64,000 nt of DNA from Photobacterium carnosum (GTDB lineage: Bacteria > Pseudomonadota > Gammaproteobacteria > Enterobacterales > Vibrionaceae). Where the stretch lies: positions 1 to 64,000 of the forward strand of contig NZ_NPIB01000028.1 of the NCBI RefSeq assembly GCF_002849605.1. Direction: 5' to 3'. The translations under genes were made by a program, and so were the position numbers. This document shows positions 33,147-43,287 of this stretch, in pieces; within the stretch, counting starts at the first letter, position 1; each line of letters starts with the position of its first letter. The notes beneath the pieces are model-generated. The model had not been told where the DNA came from. It searched no databases and was given only the letters and a program-made list of their open reading frames with translations.

Positions 33147-33183
33147 AGAAAGTGCTATTTAACGAATTAAATAAGCACTTTCT
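33147..33183 (-). terminator. lepA terminator or attenuator before lepB
   Basis: On the minus strand a 10-bp perfect stem (AGAAAGTGCT / AGCACTTTCT), extended inside by ATTTAA/TTAAAT after a one-base bulge, is followed by TTTACTT. It begins 35 nt after the lepA stop. In E. coli lepA-lepB are co-transcribed, so this may be an attenuator rather than a full terminator. Confidence 0.6.
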
Positions 33184-33218
33184 AATTATATCTCTAGACA
33201 ATTATAAACAAAGAAAGA

Positions 33219-35015
33219 TTACTTATCTTTGCCTACATGAAGAATCGCTAAGAAAGCTTCTTGTGGTAATTCAACATTACCAATTTGCTTCATGCGTTTC
33301 TTACCGTCTTTCTGTTTTTGTAATAGCTTTTTCTTACGGCTAATATCGCCACCATAACATTTTGCGATTACGTTTTTACGCAATTGCTTCACGGTTGAAC
33401 GTGCAATGATATGAGCGCCAATCGCCGCTTGAATCGCAATATCAAACATTTGACGAGGAATAAATTCTTTCATTTTCTCAACAACATCACGACCACGAGT
33501 CTGTGAGTTTTCTTTATGAGTAATGATTGCTAAGGCGTCAACACGCTCGCCATTTAGCAGAATATCAACCCGAACCATCTCTGATTCTTGATAACGTTGG
33601 AAATTGTAATCAAGCGATGCATAACCGCGGGATGTTGATTTCAGACGGTCAAAGAAATCCAGTACTACTTCTGACATTGGAATGTCATAAGTCAATGCGA
33701 CTTGATTACCGTGATAAATCATATCAACCTGCATACCACGCTTTTCAATACATAGCGTAATAACATTACCTAGGTATTCACTTGGTACCAGAATATTACA
33801 GCGAGCAATCGGCTCACCCATAATTTCAATATCATTTACCGCAGGCAATTTTGATGGGCTATCCACATATATCATGGTGCCATCGGTTTTCTTCACTTCA
33901 TACACTACCGTAGGAGCCGTAGTGATCAAGTTAAGATCATATTCACGTTCTAGACGCTCTTGAATAATCTCCATATGGAGCATACCCAAGAAACCACAAC
34001 GGAAACCGAAACCTAGTGCAGTCGAACTTTCTGGCTCATAAAATAATGACGCATCATTGAGGCTTAATTTACCTAATGCATCACGGAAGTTCTCGTAGTC
34101 ATCAGATGATACAGGGAACAAACCGGCATATACCTGTGGTTTTACTTTTTCAAAGCCAGGTAATGGTGTCTCACAACCGCCTTTTGCTTGCGTTAGCGTA
34201 TCACCAACAGGTGCGCCAAGGATGTCTTTAATACCACAAACAACCCAGCCAACTTCACCTGTGTTTAATTCATTGGTATCAACTCGTTTTGGTGTAAAGA
34301 TACCAAGACGATCAACACCCCAAATTTGGCCGGTGTTCATTACTTTAATTTTGTCGTTTTTCTTTATTTTGCCGTTTTTAACACGGACTAAAGAAACAAC
34401 ACCTAAGTAATTATCAAACCATGAGTCAATAATCAGTGCTTGTAGTGGCGCATCAGGGTCACCAATAGGTGCCGGAATTGCTTCAACAATTTTTTCTAGA
34501 ACCTCGTCAACACCAACACCTGTTTTTGCTGAACAACGCACAGCATCAAGAGCATCAATACCAACAATTTCTTCAATTTCTTCGGCTACACGCTCAGGAT
34601 CGGCTGCTGGAAGGTCGATTTTATTTAAAATCGGCACCACTTCCAAATCCATTTCCATTGCAGTATAACAGTTAGCGAGAGTCTGAGCTTCTACGCCCTG
34701 ACCCGCATCGACCACCAGTAATGCACCTTCACAAGCGGCAAGTGAACGCGATACTTCATACGAGAAGTCAACGTGTCCAGGGGTGTCGATAAAGTTTAAT
34801 TGATAAGTTATACCATCTTTAGCCGTGTAATCGAGCGTCACGCTCTGGGCTTTGATGGTGATACCGCGTTCGCGTTCAAGATCCATTGAATCTAAAACCT
34901 GTGCAGCCATTTCTCGATCAGAAAGGCCGCCACAGACTTGAATTAGACGGTCGGATAAGGTCGACTTACCATGGTCGATATGTGCGATAATCGAAAAGTT
35001 ACGAATGTGCTTCAT
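33219..35015 (-). CDS. lepA: Elongation factor 4 (LepA)
   Basis: LepA is a ribosomal GTPase related to EF-G that influences initiation and back-translocation. Motifs: G1 [14 protein letters not shown], switch [11 protein letters not shown]4 NKIDLP. EF-G-like domains follow ([25 protein letters not shown]), and the family-specific C-terminal domain contains [23 protein letters not shown] and [18 protein letters not shown]. The 598 residues match E. coli (599). It follows rseC after 75 nt. Confidence 0.97.
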   Translation of the reverse strand: MKHIRNFSIIAHIDHGKSTLSDRLIQVCGGLSDREMAAQVLDSMDLERERGITIKAQSVTLDYTAKDGITYQLNFIDTPGHVDFSYEVSRSLAACEGALLVVDAGQGVEAQTLANCYTAMEMDLEVVPILNKIDLPAADPERVAEEIEEIVGIDALDAVRCSAKTGVGVDEVLEKIVEAIPAPIGDPDAPLQALIIDSWFDNYLGVVSLVRVKNGKIKKNDKIKVMNTGQIWGVDRLGIFTPKRVDTNELNTGEVGWVVCGIKDILGAPVGDTLTQAKGGCETPLPGFEKVKPQVYAGLFPVSSDDYENFRDALGKLSLNDASLFYEPESSTALGFGFRCGFLGMLHMEIIQERLEREYDLNLITTAPTVVYEVKKTDGTMIYVDSPSKLPAVNDIEIMGEPIARCNILVPSEYLGNVITLCIEKRGMQVDMIYHGNQVALTYDIPMSEVVLDFFDRLKSTSRGYASLDYNFQRYQESEMVRVDILLNGERVDALAIITHKENSQTRGRDVVEKMKEFIPRQMFDIAIQAAIGAHIIARSTVKQLRKNVIAKCYGGDISRKKKLLQKQKDGKKRMKQIGNVELPQEAFLAILHVGKDK

Positions 35016-35090
35016 GAATGGCGTGACTGCTCGTGGTTAAAATGAATGGGATCTTAAGATCAAGTTGACGGATTCTACCGAATTTAAACG

Positions 35091-35588
35091 CTAGTCGCTA
35101 TCTTTCGATGCGGCATTTATCAGCTTATCTGCTGAAATGGGTAATCCTAGCACTCGAATAAGGCTTGGTTTGTAGGCTGAGTCCCCATCTAATCTCTTGG
35201 CATAATACCGTGCAATCATCAATCCTACCGTTGTAGCAACAGCAGCAGATACAATAACTCCGAGTTGATTACTCGCAGCTAAATCAATAAAGACATACTG
35301 GCCTATTAAACTACCAACCACTAAAAATAACAGTGGTAACATATAAACCAATAGTGCTGAACTGAGCATACTACGCTCAGACAGGCCAATTTCAACCACT
35401 TGTCCAAGCAATACTTTCTCTTTAGTGTCGATATTTATCTGATGTGAACGTCCAGGCATCGCTTTTGTAACAATACCCGTGCCACAACTGTCGCTTGAGG
35501 CACAATGGCCACAGCTGGTTTGTTGCTGACAACTCACAGTTATATGGCCAGTATCAACAGCGACAACCGTCGCTAATGTTCGCATCAT
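35091..35588 (-). CDS. rseC: Sigma-E activity modulator RseC
   Basis: RseC is an inner-membrane protein with a Cys-rich N-terminus (CQQQTSCGHCASSDSCGTG, about 20-38), probably metal or Fe-S binding, followed by two TM helices (about 75-95 and 105-128). In E. coli it is encoded in the rpoE operon, and homologues (RnfF/RseC type) are linked to the Rnf/Rsx reducing complex. The 165 residues compare with 159 in E. coli. It starts 2 nt after the rseB stop; two adjacent ATG codons are possible starts. Confidence 0.92.
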   Translation of the reverse strand: MMRTLATVVAVDTGHITVSCQQQTSCGHCASSDSCGTGIVTKAMPGRSHQINIDTKEKVLLGQVVEIGLSERSMLSSALLVYMLPLLFLVVGSLIGQYVFIDLAASNQLGVIVSAAVATTVGLMIARYYAKRLDGDSAYKPSLIRVLGLPISADKLINAASKDSD

Positions 35589-35590
35589 GA

Positions 35591-36577
35591 TTATTTACTC
35601 GTTTGGGTAACCTCTGCTTTAGTCTTATCAAAAGTTACGCTTTTTGCTATTTGTCGGGCCGTTTCTGGTGGTATATCACCCACAACAGTAATTTCTTTAT
35701 GACCATCAACGCGAGTGGTTAATGTACGACGTCCTTGGCGAACCAATTGACCTCGGCCAACAAAATTATCAATATCAGAAACATAAACAGAAAAACTAAA
35801 CAGACCATCACTGTACATACGGCTTTCAACCGCACGTTCAGTTAATAATAATCGGTGACGGTTACCAGCAATTAATGTGAAACCATTAGGTAACCAATTT
35901 ACGGCCCATTGAAGTTTTTTCTGCGGCTGTTGCGGTAATTGTACCACAGCCGGTAATTTAACTTGATCTAGCTTACTGAGCATTTCAGCAACTTTAGGAT
36001 TCACCACAAATGACACGACTCTAAATTGCTCAAGTAAATCACCATCACGATCCAATAAATCTGCCCGCATCACCAGATGAGAGGCTTGATCAATCCATAA
36101 TAAGTAAGAATAGCGATTACCATCTTTAGGTGCGATACGAACAACATCACAAGCAACACCCGCTTCGCGAGCACGTCCCATTGCAATAAAATCATAAAAA
36201 TCAGCCAATTTATCAATATTAGCTGTCGTCAATGGTAATGTTGGAGCGACCATTTTATTACTTTTAATCGTAAAAGGATCGAGCCCAGGTTCAAAGTAAC
36301 TAACTTCTTCACCTCGTTGAATAACCTCTTGTGGCGGACCACTAAGAAACAACAAGTGAGCATAACTTTGACCATTTTCTAGTGCATGTCGATAACGCAA
36401 TGTATCAATACTATTTTTCTTTACCCAAATATAAGACATCTCATAACTAAGATCGCGACTGGCTTGGCCCATTTGATGCAACAAAGCCTCTGTTGAAGGT
36501 TTAACCGCTTCAGCAGAGGCTTGGAGTGGCAACAATAGGCTGACCAATGCAAGCGCACCGACCAGTATTTTTTTCAT
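35591..36577 (-). CDS. rseB: Sigma-E regulatory protein RseB
   Basis: RseB is a periplasmic protein that binds RseA and senses lipoproteins/LPS, protecting RseA from DegS. A signal peptide (residues 1-22, ending ALVSLLLPLQASA) is followed by the MucB/RseB fold: an N-terminal lipoprotein-like domain (about 25-215) with MSYIWVKK, GQSYAHLLFLSGP and YSYLLWIDQASHLVMRADLLD, and a smaller C-terminal domain (about 225-320). The 328 residues compare with 318 in E. coli. It overlaps the rseA stop by 1 nt. Confidence 0.95.
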   Translation of the reverse strand: MKKILVGALALVSLLLPLQASAEAVKPSTEALLHQMGQASRDLSYEMSYIWVKKNSIDTLRYRHALENGQSYAHLLFLSGPPQEVIQRGEEVSYFEPGLDPFTIKSNKMVAPTLPLTTANIDKLADFYDFIAMGRAREAGVACDVVRIAPKDGNRYSYLLWIDQASHLVMRADLLDRDGDLLEQFRVVSFVVNPKVAEMLSKLDQVKLPAVVQLPQQPQKKLQWAVNWLPNGFTLIAGNRHRLLLTERAVESRMYSDGLFSFSVYVSDIDNFVGRGQLVRQGRRTLTTRVDGHKEITVVGDIPPETARQIAKSVTFDKTKAEVTQTSK

Positions 36578-37224
36578 TAATCCGCCACAGAATTATTAGA
36601 ATGTAATCGTGAATGATCGATACTGCCATCTTCAGCATTAAAGCGAAGCTGCAGTTCATAATCTTGTAACATCGAGTTAATTCGACGTCGTTGTTCCATT
36701 AACTGTGATTCAGATGGTGTCTGATTATTATCAACCATACCCGTATTTAAACTTACAGGTTCAGCTTTACCTAAAAATGGAATAGTTTGTAGCACCGGAA
36801 CATCATTGCTAGTTGTCGCCGTTAGATTGCTACCATTGCCATCATATTGTTGAACACCAACAATAACAGCTAATGACACGCATGCCGCCACTGCAACCTG
36901 ACCAAACTGGGATAGCCAAACGGGTAACGTCCGTTTCGCTTTAAATGGGGTCGGTTGTTCTTCAGTAATCATTGGCTGAGCGACAGTCTCAATATGAGTG
37001 ATCACAGCACTTGTATGTGCGGGTTCTGCCTCTAGCGCTAACGCGACATTTCCTGCAATATTCCATTCTTTGCATTGCGGCACATCGCCACGCATGACAT
37101 CACCAATCAGGTTGAAGTCATGCCAACTTTGCTCGCTATTTTTGTCAACAGTCAGCGCATTAATAATGCTCTGATCCAAATCTTCGCCATCAAGCAATGC
37201 CGAAATTTTTTCTTTATCAGCCAT
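36577..37224 (-). CDS. rseA: Anti-sigma-E factor RseA
   Basis: RseA is a single-pass inner-membrane protein that holds RpoE and is degraded by DegS and RseP under envelope stress. The cytoplasmic anti-sigma domain starts MADKEKISALLDGEDLDQSI and contains WHDFNLIGDVMRGD. One TM helix lies at about 108-126 (LSQFGQVAVAACVSLAVIV). The periplasmic part is Gln-rich at its end (MEQRRRINSMLQDYELQLRF). The ATG at 37224 fits homologues and has GGTGG upstream, giving 215 residues; an ATG eight codons earlier (37248) is possible but fits less well. Confidence 0.93.
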   Translation of the reverse strand: MADKEKISALLDGEDLDQSIINALTVDKNSEQSWHDFNLIGDVMRGDVPQCKEWNIAGNVALALEAEPAHTSAVITHIETVAQPMITEEQPTPFKAKRTLPVWLSQFGQVAVAACVSLAVIVGVQQYDGNGSNLTATTSNDVPVLQTIPFLGKAEPVSLNTGMVDNNQTPSESQLMEQRRRINSMLQDYELQLRFNAEDGSIDHSRLHSNNSVAD

Positions 37225-37250
37225 TTTTTCCACCGTTGGGTGCAACATGA

Positions 37251-37829
37251 TTATTGCTGCAGAAGAGGTCGAATGCGTTTTTCAACAATCTCTCGTGCAC
37301 GGAATATACGTGAGCGAACTGTACCGACTGGGCATCCCATTACTTCAGCGATTTCTTCATAGCTTAGACCATCCAGTTCACGCAATGAAATCGCTGTTTT
37401 AAGATCGTCAGGTAACGATTCAATCGTACTAAAAACAACCCGCTTCAATTCTTCAGACAGCATTTGGTTCTCAGGGTTCGAAATTTCTTTAAGCGCATTA
37501 CCACTTTCATAATATTCCGCATCTTCAGCATCAACATCGAATGCTGGCGGACGACGTCCCTGAGCAACTAAATAATTTTTAGCGGTATTAACAGCAATAC
37601 GGTAAAGCCATGTATAGAATGCACTTTCACCACGAAAGGTGGGTAAGGCTCGATACGCTTTAATAAATGCTTCTTGGGCTACATCTGGTACATCACCAGA
37701 ATTACTAACGTAACGAGAGACAAGATTACAAACTTTATTCTGGTACTTAATAACCAGAAGGTTGAATGCTTGCTTATCTCCCCGCTGTACTCGCTCAATT
37801 AATACCTGATCAGTTTGCTGCTCGCTCAT
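37251..37829 (-). CDS. rpoE: RNA polymerase sigma-E factor RpoE
   Basis: RpoE is the extracytoplasmic-function sigma factor for envelope stress. Region 2 has DVPDVAQEAFIKAYRAL and FYTWLYRIAVNTAKNYL, and region 4 has LRELDGLSYEEIAEVMGCPVGTVRSRIFRARE. It is almost identical to E. coli RpoE along its length. The ATG at 37829 (MSEQQTDQVL) matches E. coli MSEQLTDQVL; a preceding ATG at 37847 would overlap the GGGAG ribosome site. Length 192. It is the first gene of rpoE-rseA-rseB-rseC and divergent from nadB. I did not find a clear sigma-E promoter. Confidence 0.98.
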   Translation of the reverse strand: MSEQQTDQVLIERVQRGDKQAFNLLVIKYQNKVCNLVSRYVSNSGDVPDVAQEAFIKAYRALPTFRGESAFYTWLYRIAVNTAKNYLVAQGRRPPAFDVDAEDAEYYESGNALKEISNPENQMLSEELKRVVFSTIESLPDDLKTAISLRELDGLSYEEIAEVMGCPVGTVRSRIFRAREIVEKRIRPLLQQ

Positions 37830-38353
37830 TCGAGCGTTTACTCCCATGTCTAACTATTCGTCATATTGCATTCATCTCACGATAACCAGCACCGATAATG
37901 GCGACGATTCGTTATTGATGTGCAATGGTTTATTTAGATTATCCTGCCACTAATAAGCGTTAGTCTCACCGTAAATAAAACACTGACTTATGAAATATTT
38001 ATAAGCATGAGCACTATGTAAGACCGATGGATAATGGCAAAGTTCCACCGTTAATGAAATAATTTTATCATTTCGTTATCGTTACGTTATTACCTGTAAC
38101 AAATAGAAATAAATATAAAGTGTAATAACACTCATCATTTTACCTTAAATAATAACATTAACGAGGTTCTGTCATTGAAAAAAGTAAAACAATCACAAAG
38201 ATATGACATAGTGCCCCTGTTGATATTTAACAGTAATACCACTAAAACATTCCATATTAGTGATATTTACACCACTAAAAGTCAAACAAACATGCGCTTT
38301 TATAACAATTTTGATAGCATGAAATAAGATTATCACATGGACATGTAATCACT
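37830..38353. other. Divergent intergenic region rpoE/nadB
   Basis: About 520 bp without a gene. It must hold the promoters of both operons. Near nadB there is an imperfect inverted repeat CTGTTGATATTTAACAG (38217-38233) and an imperfect direct repeat with the halves TGATATTTA and CCACTAAAA (38221-38247 and 38261-38280), which could be regulator sites. No sigma-E consensus was recognised. Confidence 0.7.
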
Positions 38354-39970
38354 ATGAACCAATCACATCAATACGATAGCGATATTTTAGTCATTGGTAG
38401 TGGCGCTGCAGGATTGTCACTCGCGCTCCACTTAGCTCACCTTGGTAAAGTCACCATTTTATGTAAAGGTCCACTCAGTGAAGGCGCTACCTATTATGCT
38501 CAAGGAGGTATCGCTGCCGTTTTTGATGAATCAGACAGTATTGCGTCTCATGTTGAAGACACCTTAATTGCAGGTTCTCATCTTTGTGATCAAGATGTGG
38601 TGCAATTCATTGCTGAAAACGCCAAGCAATGTGTGCAATGGTTAATTGATGGTGGTGTTCCCTTTGATCGCGAAGCATCAGACTCAGATGATCACCCACG
38701 CTATCACCTCACACTTGAAGGTGGTCATAGTCATCGTCGTATCCTTCATGCTGCAGATGCCACTGGAATGGCAATGCAAACCTCACTCCAAGAACAAGCT
38801 CGTCATCATCCTAATATCACTATTCTTGAACGTCATAATGCACTCGATATCATTACTGAGAAAAAGATTAATCCGCAATCAGCAACCAATCGCGCCCTTG
38901 GTGCTTACGTGTGGAACCGAGATAAAGAATGTGTTGAAACCCTTGCTGCTAAATTTATCGTCTTAGCCACAGGCGGCGCATCGAAAGTCTATCAATATAC
39001 CTCAAATCCTGATGTGTCATCAGGAGATGGAATCGCAATGGCATGGCGCGCAGGCTGCCGTGTTGCCAATCTCGAATTTAATCAATTTCATCCAACGTGC
39101 CTGTTCCACCCTAAAGCACAAACCTTTTTATTAAGTGAAGCTCTACGCGGTGAAGGTGCTTATTTACGTCGTCCTGATGGCAGTCGTTTTATGCTCGATT
39201 TTGATGAACGCGCTGAACTAGCCCCTCGAGACGTCGTTGCCCGTGCTATCGACTATGAAATGAAACGTCTTGGTGCAGATTGTATGTATCTCGATATTAG
39301 TCATAAGCCCGCCGATTTTGTTAAAAGTCACTTTCCAATGATCGCCGAAAAACTACATGGTTATGGCATTGATCTCACCACCGATATGATCCCAATTGTT
39401 CCAGCAGCGCATTATACCTGTGGCGGAGTCATGGTTGATAAATCGGGAAAAACAGACATTGAGGGTTTATATGCTATTGGCGAGGTGAGTTATACCGGCT
39501 TACATGGCGCTAATCGTATGGCATCGAACTCACTGCTTGAGTGCGTGGTTTATGCATGGTCGGCTTCACAGAGTATAGAACAGCAATTTAATGCCATCTT
39601 ACAACCGCAACAGTTACCTTATTGGGATGACAGCCAAGTCACCAACTCTGACGAAGAAGTGGTGATCCAACATAACTGGCATGAATTACGATTATTTATG
39701 TGGGATTACGTTGGAATAGTACGCTCGACCAAACGACTAGAGCGAGCAATGCATCGAATTGAATTACTTAAACATGAAATTGATGAGTATTACAGCCATT
39801 TTCGTGTTTCAAATAATTTATTAGAATTGCGTAATTTATTGCAAGTTGCAGAGTTAATTGTTCGTTGTGCGATGGAACGAAAAGAAAGCCGAGGGCTACA
39901 CTACACGCTTGATTATCCGAAGCTTGATGAACAAGCAACACCAACAATTTTAGTGCCAAATAATTATTAA
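38354..39970 (+). CDS. nadB: L-aspartate oxidase
   Basis: NadB oxidises L-aspartate to iminoaspartate, the first step of de novo NAD synthesis, using FAD. The dinucleotide-binding motif [18 protein letters not shown] is near the N-terminus. Other signatures are [32 protein letters not shown] with the substrate-binding residues, RDVVARAID, and [26 protein letters not shown]. The 538 residues match E. coli (540). It is divergent from rpoE as in E. coli, and converges on ygfX. Confidence 0.97.
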   Translation: MNQSHQYDSDILVIGSGAAGLSLALHLAHLGKVTILCKGPLSEGATYYAQGGIAAVFDESDSIASHVEDTLIAGSHLCDQDVVQFIAENAKQCVQWLIDGGVPFDREASDSDDHPRYHLTLEGGHSHRRILHAADATGMAMQTSLQEQARHHPNITILERHNALDIITEKKINPQSATNRALGAYVWNRDKECVETLAAKFIVLATGGASKVYQYTSNPDVSSGDGIAMAWRAGCRVANLEFNQFHPTCLFHPKAQTFLLSEALRGEGAYLRRPDGSRFMLDFDERAELAPRDVVARAIDYEMKRLGADCMYLDISHKPADFVKSHFPMIAEKLHGYGIDLTTDMIPIVPAAHYTCGGVMVDKSGKTDIEGLYAIGEVSYTGLHGANRMASNSLLECVVYAWSASQSIEQQFNAILQPQQLPYWDDSQVTNSDEEVVIQHNWHELRLFMWDYVGIVRSTKRLERAMHRIELLKHEIDEYYSHFRVSNNLLELRNLLQVAELIVRCAMERKESRGLHYTLDYPKLDEQATPTILVPNNY

Positions 39971-40028
39971 CCACTAACGAACAACTGTTGTTGTAGTCAA
40001 TACTATGGTGCTGATTTCAATATTAGCA

Positions 40029-40472
40029 TCATGGTTTATCAACTGAAGGATTCGGTTTTAATAACCCTAAATGGATCATCATTTTTAAGTGCCGATACTG
40101 AGCCACATCACAGCCGTCATAGCAAATAATTAACCACTGATTTCTATCGTGTGCTACTGACAATACCACCAGCCATCGTGTAACCAGTTTTACCGCGATT
40201 AACTCCCCAGCTTGATCATGCCAACGAAGATTACCGTCACTATAAAGTCGTAATGGCCCTTGTTGACGCAAATAATAATGATACGTTTGTTGCCATTCAA
40301 ACAGCAGTGCTTCGGCAAAAAAATAACTTAATGGCAAAAAAACAGGGGGCGCAGACAATAATAATAGCACTGCACTAAAGTAACAAAGACTCAGTGCAGT
40401 GTTCAGTCGCGGGGATAAGTTAAGCTTTAGATCAACGTAGCTTGCTGTTGTTATGGGCAACAATTTTATCAA
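40029..40472 (-). CDS. cptA: YgfX/CptA-family inner-membrane protein
   Basis: A 147-residue (at most) protein of the YgfX (CptA, Cpta) family, encoded behind sdhE as in E. coli, where it was described as a toxin-like partner of SdhE/CptB affecting the cytoskeleton; that role is debated. Two adjacent TM helices occupy about residues 25-63 (LSLCYFSAVLLLLSAPP, PLSYFFAEALLF). The pattern LRLYSDGNLRWHDQ fits the family's cytoplasmic part. The open frame starts with TTG inside sdhE, overlapping it by 41 bp; no ATG or good ribosome site is visible, so the start is uncertain. Confidence 0.75.
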   Translation of the reverse strand: MIKLLPITTASYVDLKLNLSPRLNTALSLCYFSAVLLLLSAPPVFLPLSYFFAEALLFEWQQTYHYYLRQQGPLRLYSDGNLRWHDQAGELIAVKLVTRWLVVLSVAHDRNQWLIICYDGCDVAQYRHLKMMIHLGLLKPNPSVDKP

Positions 40473-40692
40473 CCATCATCGCATAAGCCGCATTATCACT
40501 GCGACCATGCTGCATCATCCATTTAAATAAATCAGGATCATCACACGTTAGTAGAGAAATAAAATCACGTTGCTGCTGTTCTGATAAATCATCAAAACAC
40601 TCTTCAAAAAATGGCATCACCAACACGTCTAATTCAAGCATACCACGACGACATGCCCATTTAACGCGGGATTTCTCTTCTGCACCTAACAT
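40432..40692 (-). CDS. sdhE: FAD assembly factor SdhE
   Basis: SdhE (YgfY/CptB) promotes covalent attachment of FAD to SdhA and FrdA. The family motif RGMLELD (RGxxE) follows KWACR, then MPFFEECFDDLSEQQQRDF and DPDLFKWMM. The ATG at 40692 (MLGAEEKSRVKWACRRG) aligns with homologues and has GAGG upstream; an ATG four codons earlier contains that ribosome site. Length 86. ygfX overlaps its 3' end. Confidence 0.94.
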   Translation of the reverse strand: MLGAEEKSRVKWACRRGMLELDVLVMPFFEECFDDLSEQQQRDFISLLTCDDPDLFKWMMQHGRSDNAAYAMMVDKIVAHNNSKLR

Positions 40693-40944
40693 ACATAACC
40701 TCATGTTGCGCGCCTAATGGCTCACTGATAATCGAATACTAAGCGTATTTCCGTTACAAATAGAGTAACAGTCAAGCCCCATAACGACCATGCGCTAGCA
40801 CAAATAATCCCTCAAGATGAGACCTAGCCCACCATAATCGCACCCAACAAAAACATCCAATTAACCCATCGTGTAACCATAGTTAATTATTTTGTTCAGT
40901 TGGTATAACATAGCGCAATCATTACAGCATTTGTGGATACCATT

Positions 40945-41925
40945 ATGAACACTTGGTCAACTCAACACACCTTTACCCCGTTCGCGTTAAGCACAACTGA
41001 TTCGCTACCCGAGTTAGCGATGATCAACCTCAGTGATTGGGGAATGGTGACACTCGTTGGCCCTGACAGTAAGTCTTACTTACAAGGTCAATTAACGTGT
41101 GATGTGGTGTCATTAACAGCTGATAAATCAACCTTTTCAGGCCACTGTGATGCCAAAGGGAAATTACGTACAATTATGCGCGTTTTCCATTATCAAAATG
41201 GTTATGGTTTAGTACAACGTCAAAGCGTAATGGCAAGCCAACTTCCCGAATTGAAAAAGTATGCGGTATTTTCTAAAACAGAAATAACCCAAACTGCAGC
41301 AGTTGTTTTAGGACTTGCAGGTGCGCATGCTCAAGCAACCATTGATCACCATTTCAATGGCGATGCTGATGTTCGTCATAACGACACCACTACCGTAGTA
41401 AAAGTAGATAACGAACGTTGGTTAATCATTACTACAGCGGAACATGCCGATACCATTATCACAACACTGGCACCTAATGCTGTTTATGCCACCACGGAAT
41501 TGTGGAATCTATACGATATTAAAACAGCGATGCCACGGATTGATAGCATCACTGAACTTGAATTCATTCCTCAAGCAGTAAACTTACAAGCGGTTGATGG
41601 CATTAGCTTTAAAAAAGGCTGCTATACCGGCCAAGAAACTGTCGCGCGAGCTAAATACCGCGGTATTAATAAACGCGCCATGTATATCGTTGCCGGTGCC
41701 GCAACACAATGCCCACAAGCAGGTGATGCCTTAGAGCGCAGCGTCGGTGAAAATTGGCGTAAAGGCGGCACTGTTATTTGCGGTTATCAATACAGTAATA
41801 ATCAAGCCATTGCTCTGGTGGTGCTACCTAACGATCTTGATGACGATAGCCAATTCCGTTTTGCTGACACTCCAGAGGCACTCTGGCACAAACTCGATTT
41901 ACCGTATGATCTTAATGCCGAATAA
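40945..41925 (+). CDS. ygfZ: tRNA-modifying protein YgfZ (folate-dependent Fe-S factor)
   Basis: YgfZ is a GcvT-like folate-binding protein needed for some Fe-S enzymes such as MiaB. The conserved KGCYTGQE motif with its Cys lies at about residues 223-230 and is followed by TVARAKYRG. LVGPDSKSYLQGQLTCDV lies near the N-terminus. The ATG at 40945 gives 326 residues (E. coli 326). It is divergent from sdhE, as in E. coli. Confidence 0.94.
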   Translation: MNTWSTQHTFTPFALSTTDSLPELAMINLSDWGMVTLVGPDSKSYLQGQLTCDVVSLTADKSTFSGHCDAKGKLRTIMRVFHYQNGYGLVQRQSVMASQLPELKKYAVFSKTEITQTAAVVLGLAGAHAQATIDHHFNGDADVRHNDTTTVVKVDNERWLIITTAEHADTIITTLAPNAVYATTELWNLYDIKTAMPRIDSITELEFIPQAVNLQAVDGISFKKGCYTGQETVARAKYRGINKRAMYIVAGAATQCPQAGDALERSVGENWRKGGTVICGYQYSNNQAIALVVLPNDLDDDSQFRFADTPEALWHKLDLPYDLNAE

Positions 41926-42057
41926 TCCTATTGATATTGTGTGATCCGATGGTCGCTGATATTTATCGAGTTCAAACTTAATTAGTGATAACAATAACTA
42001 AACCTGTGACATTGATTAAAATGCCGCAGGTTTAATCAAACGGGAAAGGAAAAGGCA

Positions 42058-43020
42058 ATGGCTAACCATCAGAATCACGATATTAATTGGCGTGGTGTCG
42101 ATCTTAATTTATTAATTGCCTTTGCAGCACTAATGGACACCCGCAGTGTGACTAAAGCGGCCAATGAATTAGCAATTGGTCAGTCTGCGATGAGCCATAA
42201 TTTATCGCGATTACGTAATTTATTAAATGATCCCTTGTTTGAACGTCATGGTCATCAGATGTTGCCGACTCAAACAGCATTAGAACACGCGACTACTGTT
42301 GATACGATTTTGTCATTAGTGACCAATGAACTGCTACGACCCAGTACATTTATTCCCGCTGATTTTTGTGGCACCTTTAAAATAGGCCTAACCGATTATG
42401 CCGAGTTGTTATTTGCCCCCGCACTGTATGATGCAATTCATCATCAAGCCCCGCAATGTCAACTGAGCTTTTTTAATGTTGATCGTCACAGTTATCACTC
42501 TGATTTTAATCAACATCGTATTGATGTAGTGATTGGATCAATGACCGATATGGGCAAAGACATTGAGCATCAATACCTCTATACCGAAGATCATGTTTGT
42601 CTTTATGATCGACGTGCAACAGGGCTTAATAATAACGTTACGCTAGATCAATATCGCCATCACCCACATGCACTGGTTAGCCCAGATGGAAAATTAACGA
42701 CTCAGGTTGATGACCAATTACAACGACAAGGATTTGAGCGTCAAGTCGCGGTGGGATCGCATAACTTCCTCACAATTCGACACTTATTAAGCGGACGCGA
42801 TTTAATTTGTGTGGTATCACGATTAATGGCGCAACTGGATATTTTCAACGACCAATTAACCCAATGTCCGCCTCCTGTAGCCATTGCGGATTTTGATATT
42901 CGATTATTATGGCTCCATCGCAACAGCAACCATCCTCGCAACCAATGGTTACGCCAAGTCGTTGCAAAAACAGTAATAACCCAAGTGGAACAACTTCGAT
43001 CGGGTCAATTAAGCCAATAA
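42058..43020 (+). CDS. LysR-family transcriptional regulator
   Basis: A 320-residue LysR protein. The N-terminal winged helix-turn-helix reads LNLLIAFAALMDTRSVTKAANELAIGQSAMSHNLSRL (cut here to its key part: residues 16-52), followed by a substrate-binding domain that resembles the NodD/LeuO-type group (IGLTDYAELLFAPALYDAI, about 105-123). The ligand is unknown. It has a good ribosome site (GGAAAGG) and stands alone between ygfZ and the convergent nqrM, so its targets cannot be inferred from neighbours. Not divergent from any gene, which is unusual for LysR regulators. Confidence 0.88.
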   Translation: MANHQNHDINWRGVDLNLLIAFAALMDTRSVTKAANELAIGQSAMSHNLSRLRNLLNDPLFERHGHQMLPTQTALEHATTVDTILSLVTNELLRPSTFIPADFCGTFKIGLTDYAELLFAPALYDAIHHQAPQCQLSFFNVDRHSYHSDFNQHRIDVVIGSMTDMGKDIEHQYLYTEDHVCLYDRRATGLNNNVTLDQYRHHPHALVSPDGKLTTQVDDQLQRQGFERQVAVGSHNFLTIRHLLSGRDLICVVSRLMAQLDIFNDQLTQCPPPVAIADFDIRLLWLHRNSNHPRNQWLRQVVAKTVITQVEQLRSGQLSQ

Positions 43021-43034
43021 ATAAAGCAGAGAGC

Positions 43035-43055
43035 GGCAGAGCTGTTTACTCTGCC
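43035..43055. terminator. Possible hairpin between LysR gene and nqrM
   Basis: GGCAGAG-CTGTTTA-CTCTGCC is a perfect 7-bp stem in the 60-bp convergent gap. No T run follows, so intrinsic termination is uncertain. Confidence 0.35.
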
Positions 43056-43083
43056 AATGGCTGTTGTATCTATACCAATGCAA

Positions 43084-43287
43084 TTACTGCGCGCGACTAT
43101 TCGGCTCTTGAATCTGATAAAGTTTGTGTTCATCGCAAGGTTCATCGCAATTACACTCTTTATCTACGCCAACATTAGCCAACCCGCCACAGCTACCACT
43201 GATTGTTTGACGTTTTACAAACCATCCAATCGCCATCGCTAAAATCACGATTAAAAAAATACCCAACGTTAATAAAAATGTGGTCAT
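43084..43287 (-). CDS. nqrM: NqrM-like protein ((Na+)-NQR maturation factor, DUF539)
   Basis: A 67-residue membrane protein with one N-terminal TM helix (about 3-22) and four conserved Cys: SCGGLANVGVD then ECNCDEPC, plus the LYQIQEP tail. This is the NqrM pattern; NqrM is needed for assembly of the sodium-translocating NADH:quinone oxidoreductase, probably for delivering iron to the NqrD/NqrE site. Usually it sits behind nqrF-apbE; here it is alone with a NifX-like protein (overlap 4 nt) and a DUF134 regulator. It may be a second copy or the relocated only copy. Confidence 0.85.
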   Translation of the reverse strand: MTTFLLTLGIFLIVILAMAIGWFVKRQTISGSCGGLANVGVDKECNCDEPCDEHKLYQIQEPNSRAQ

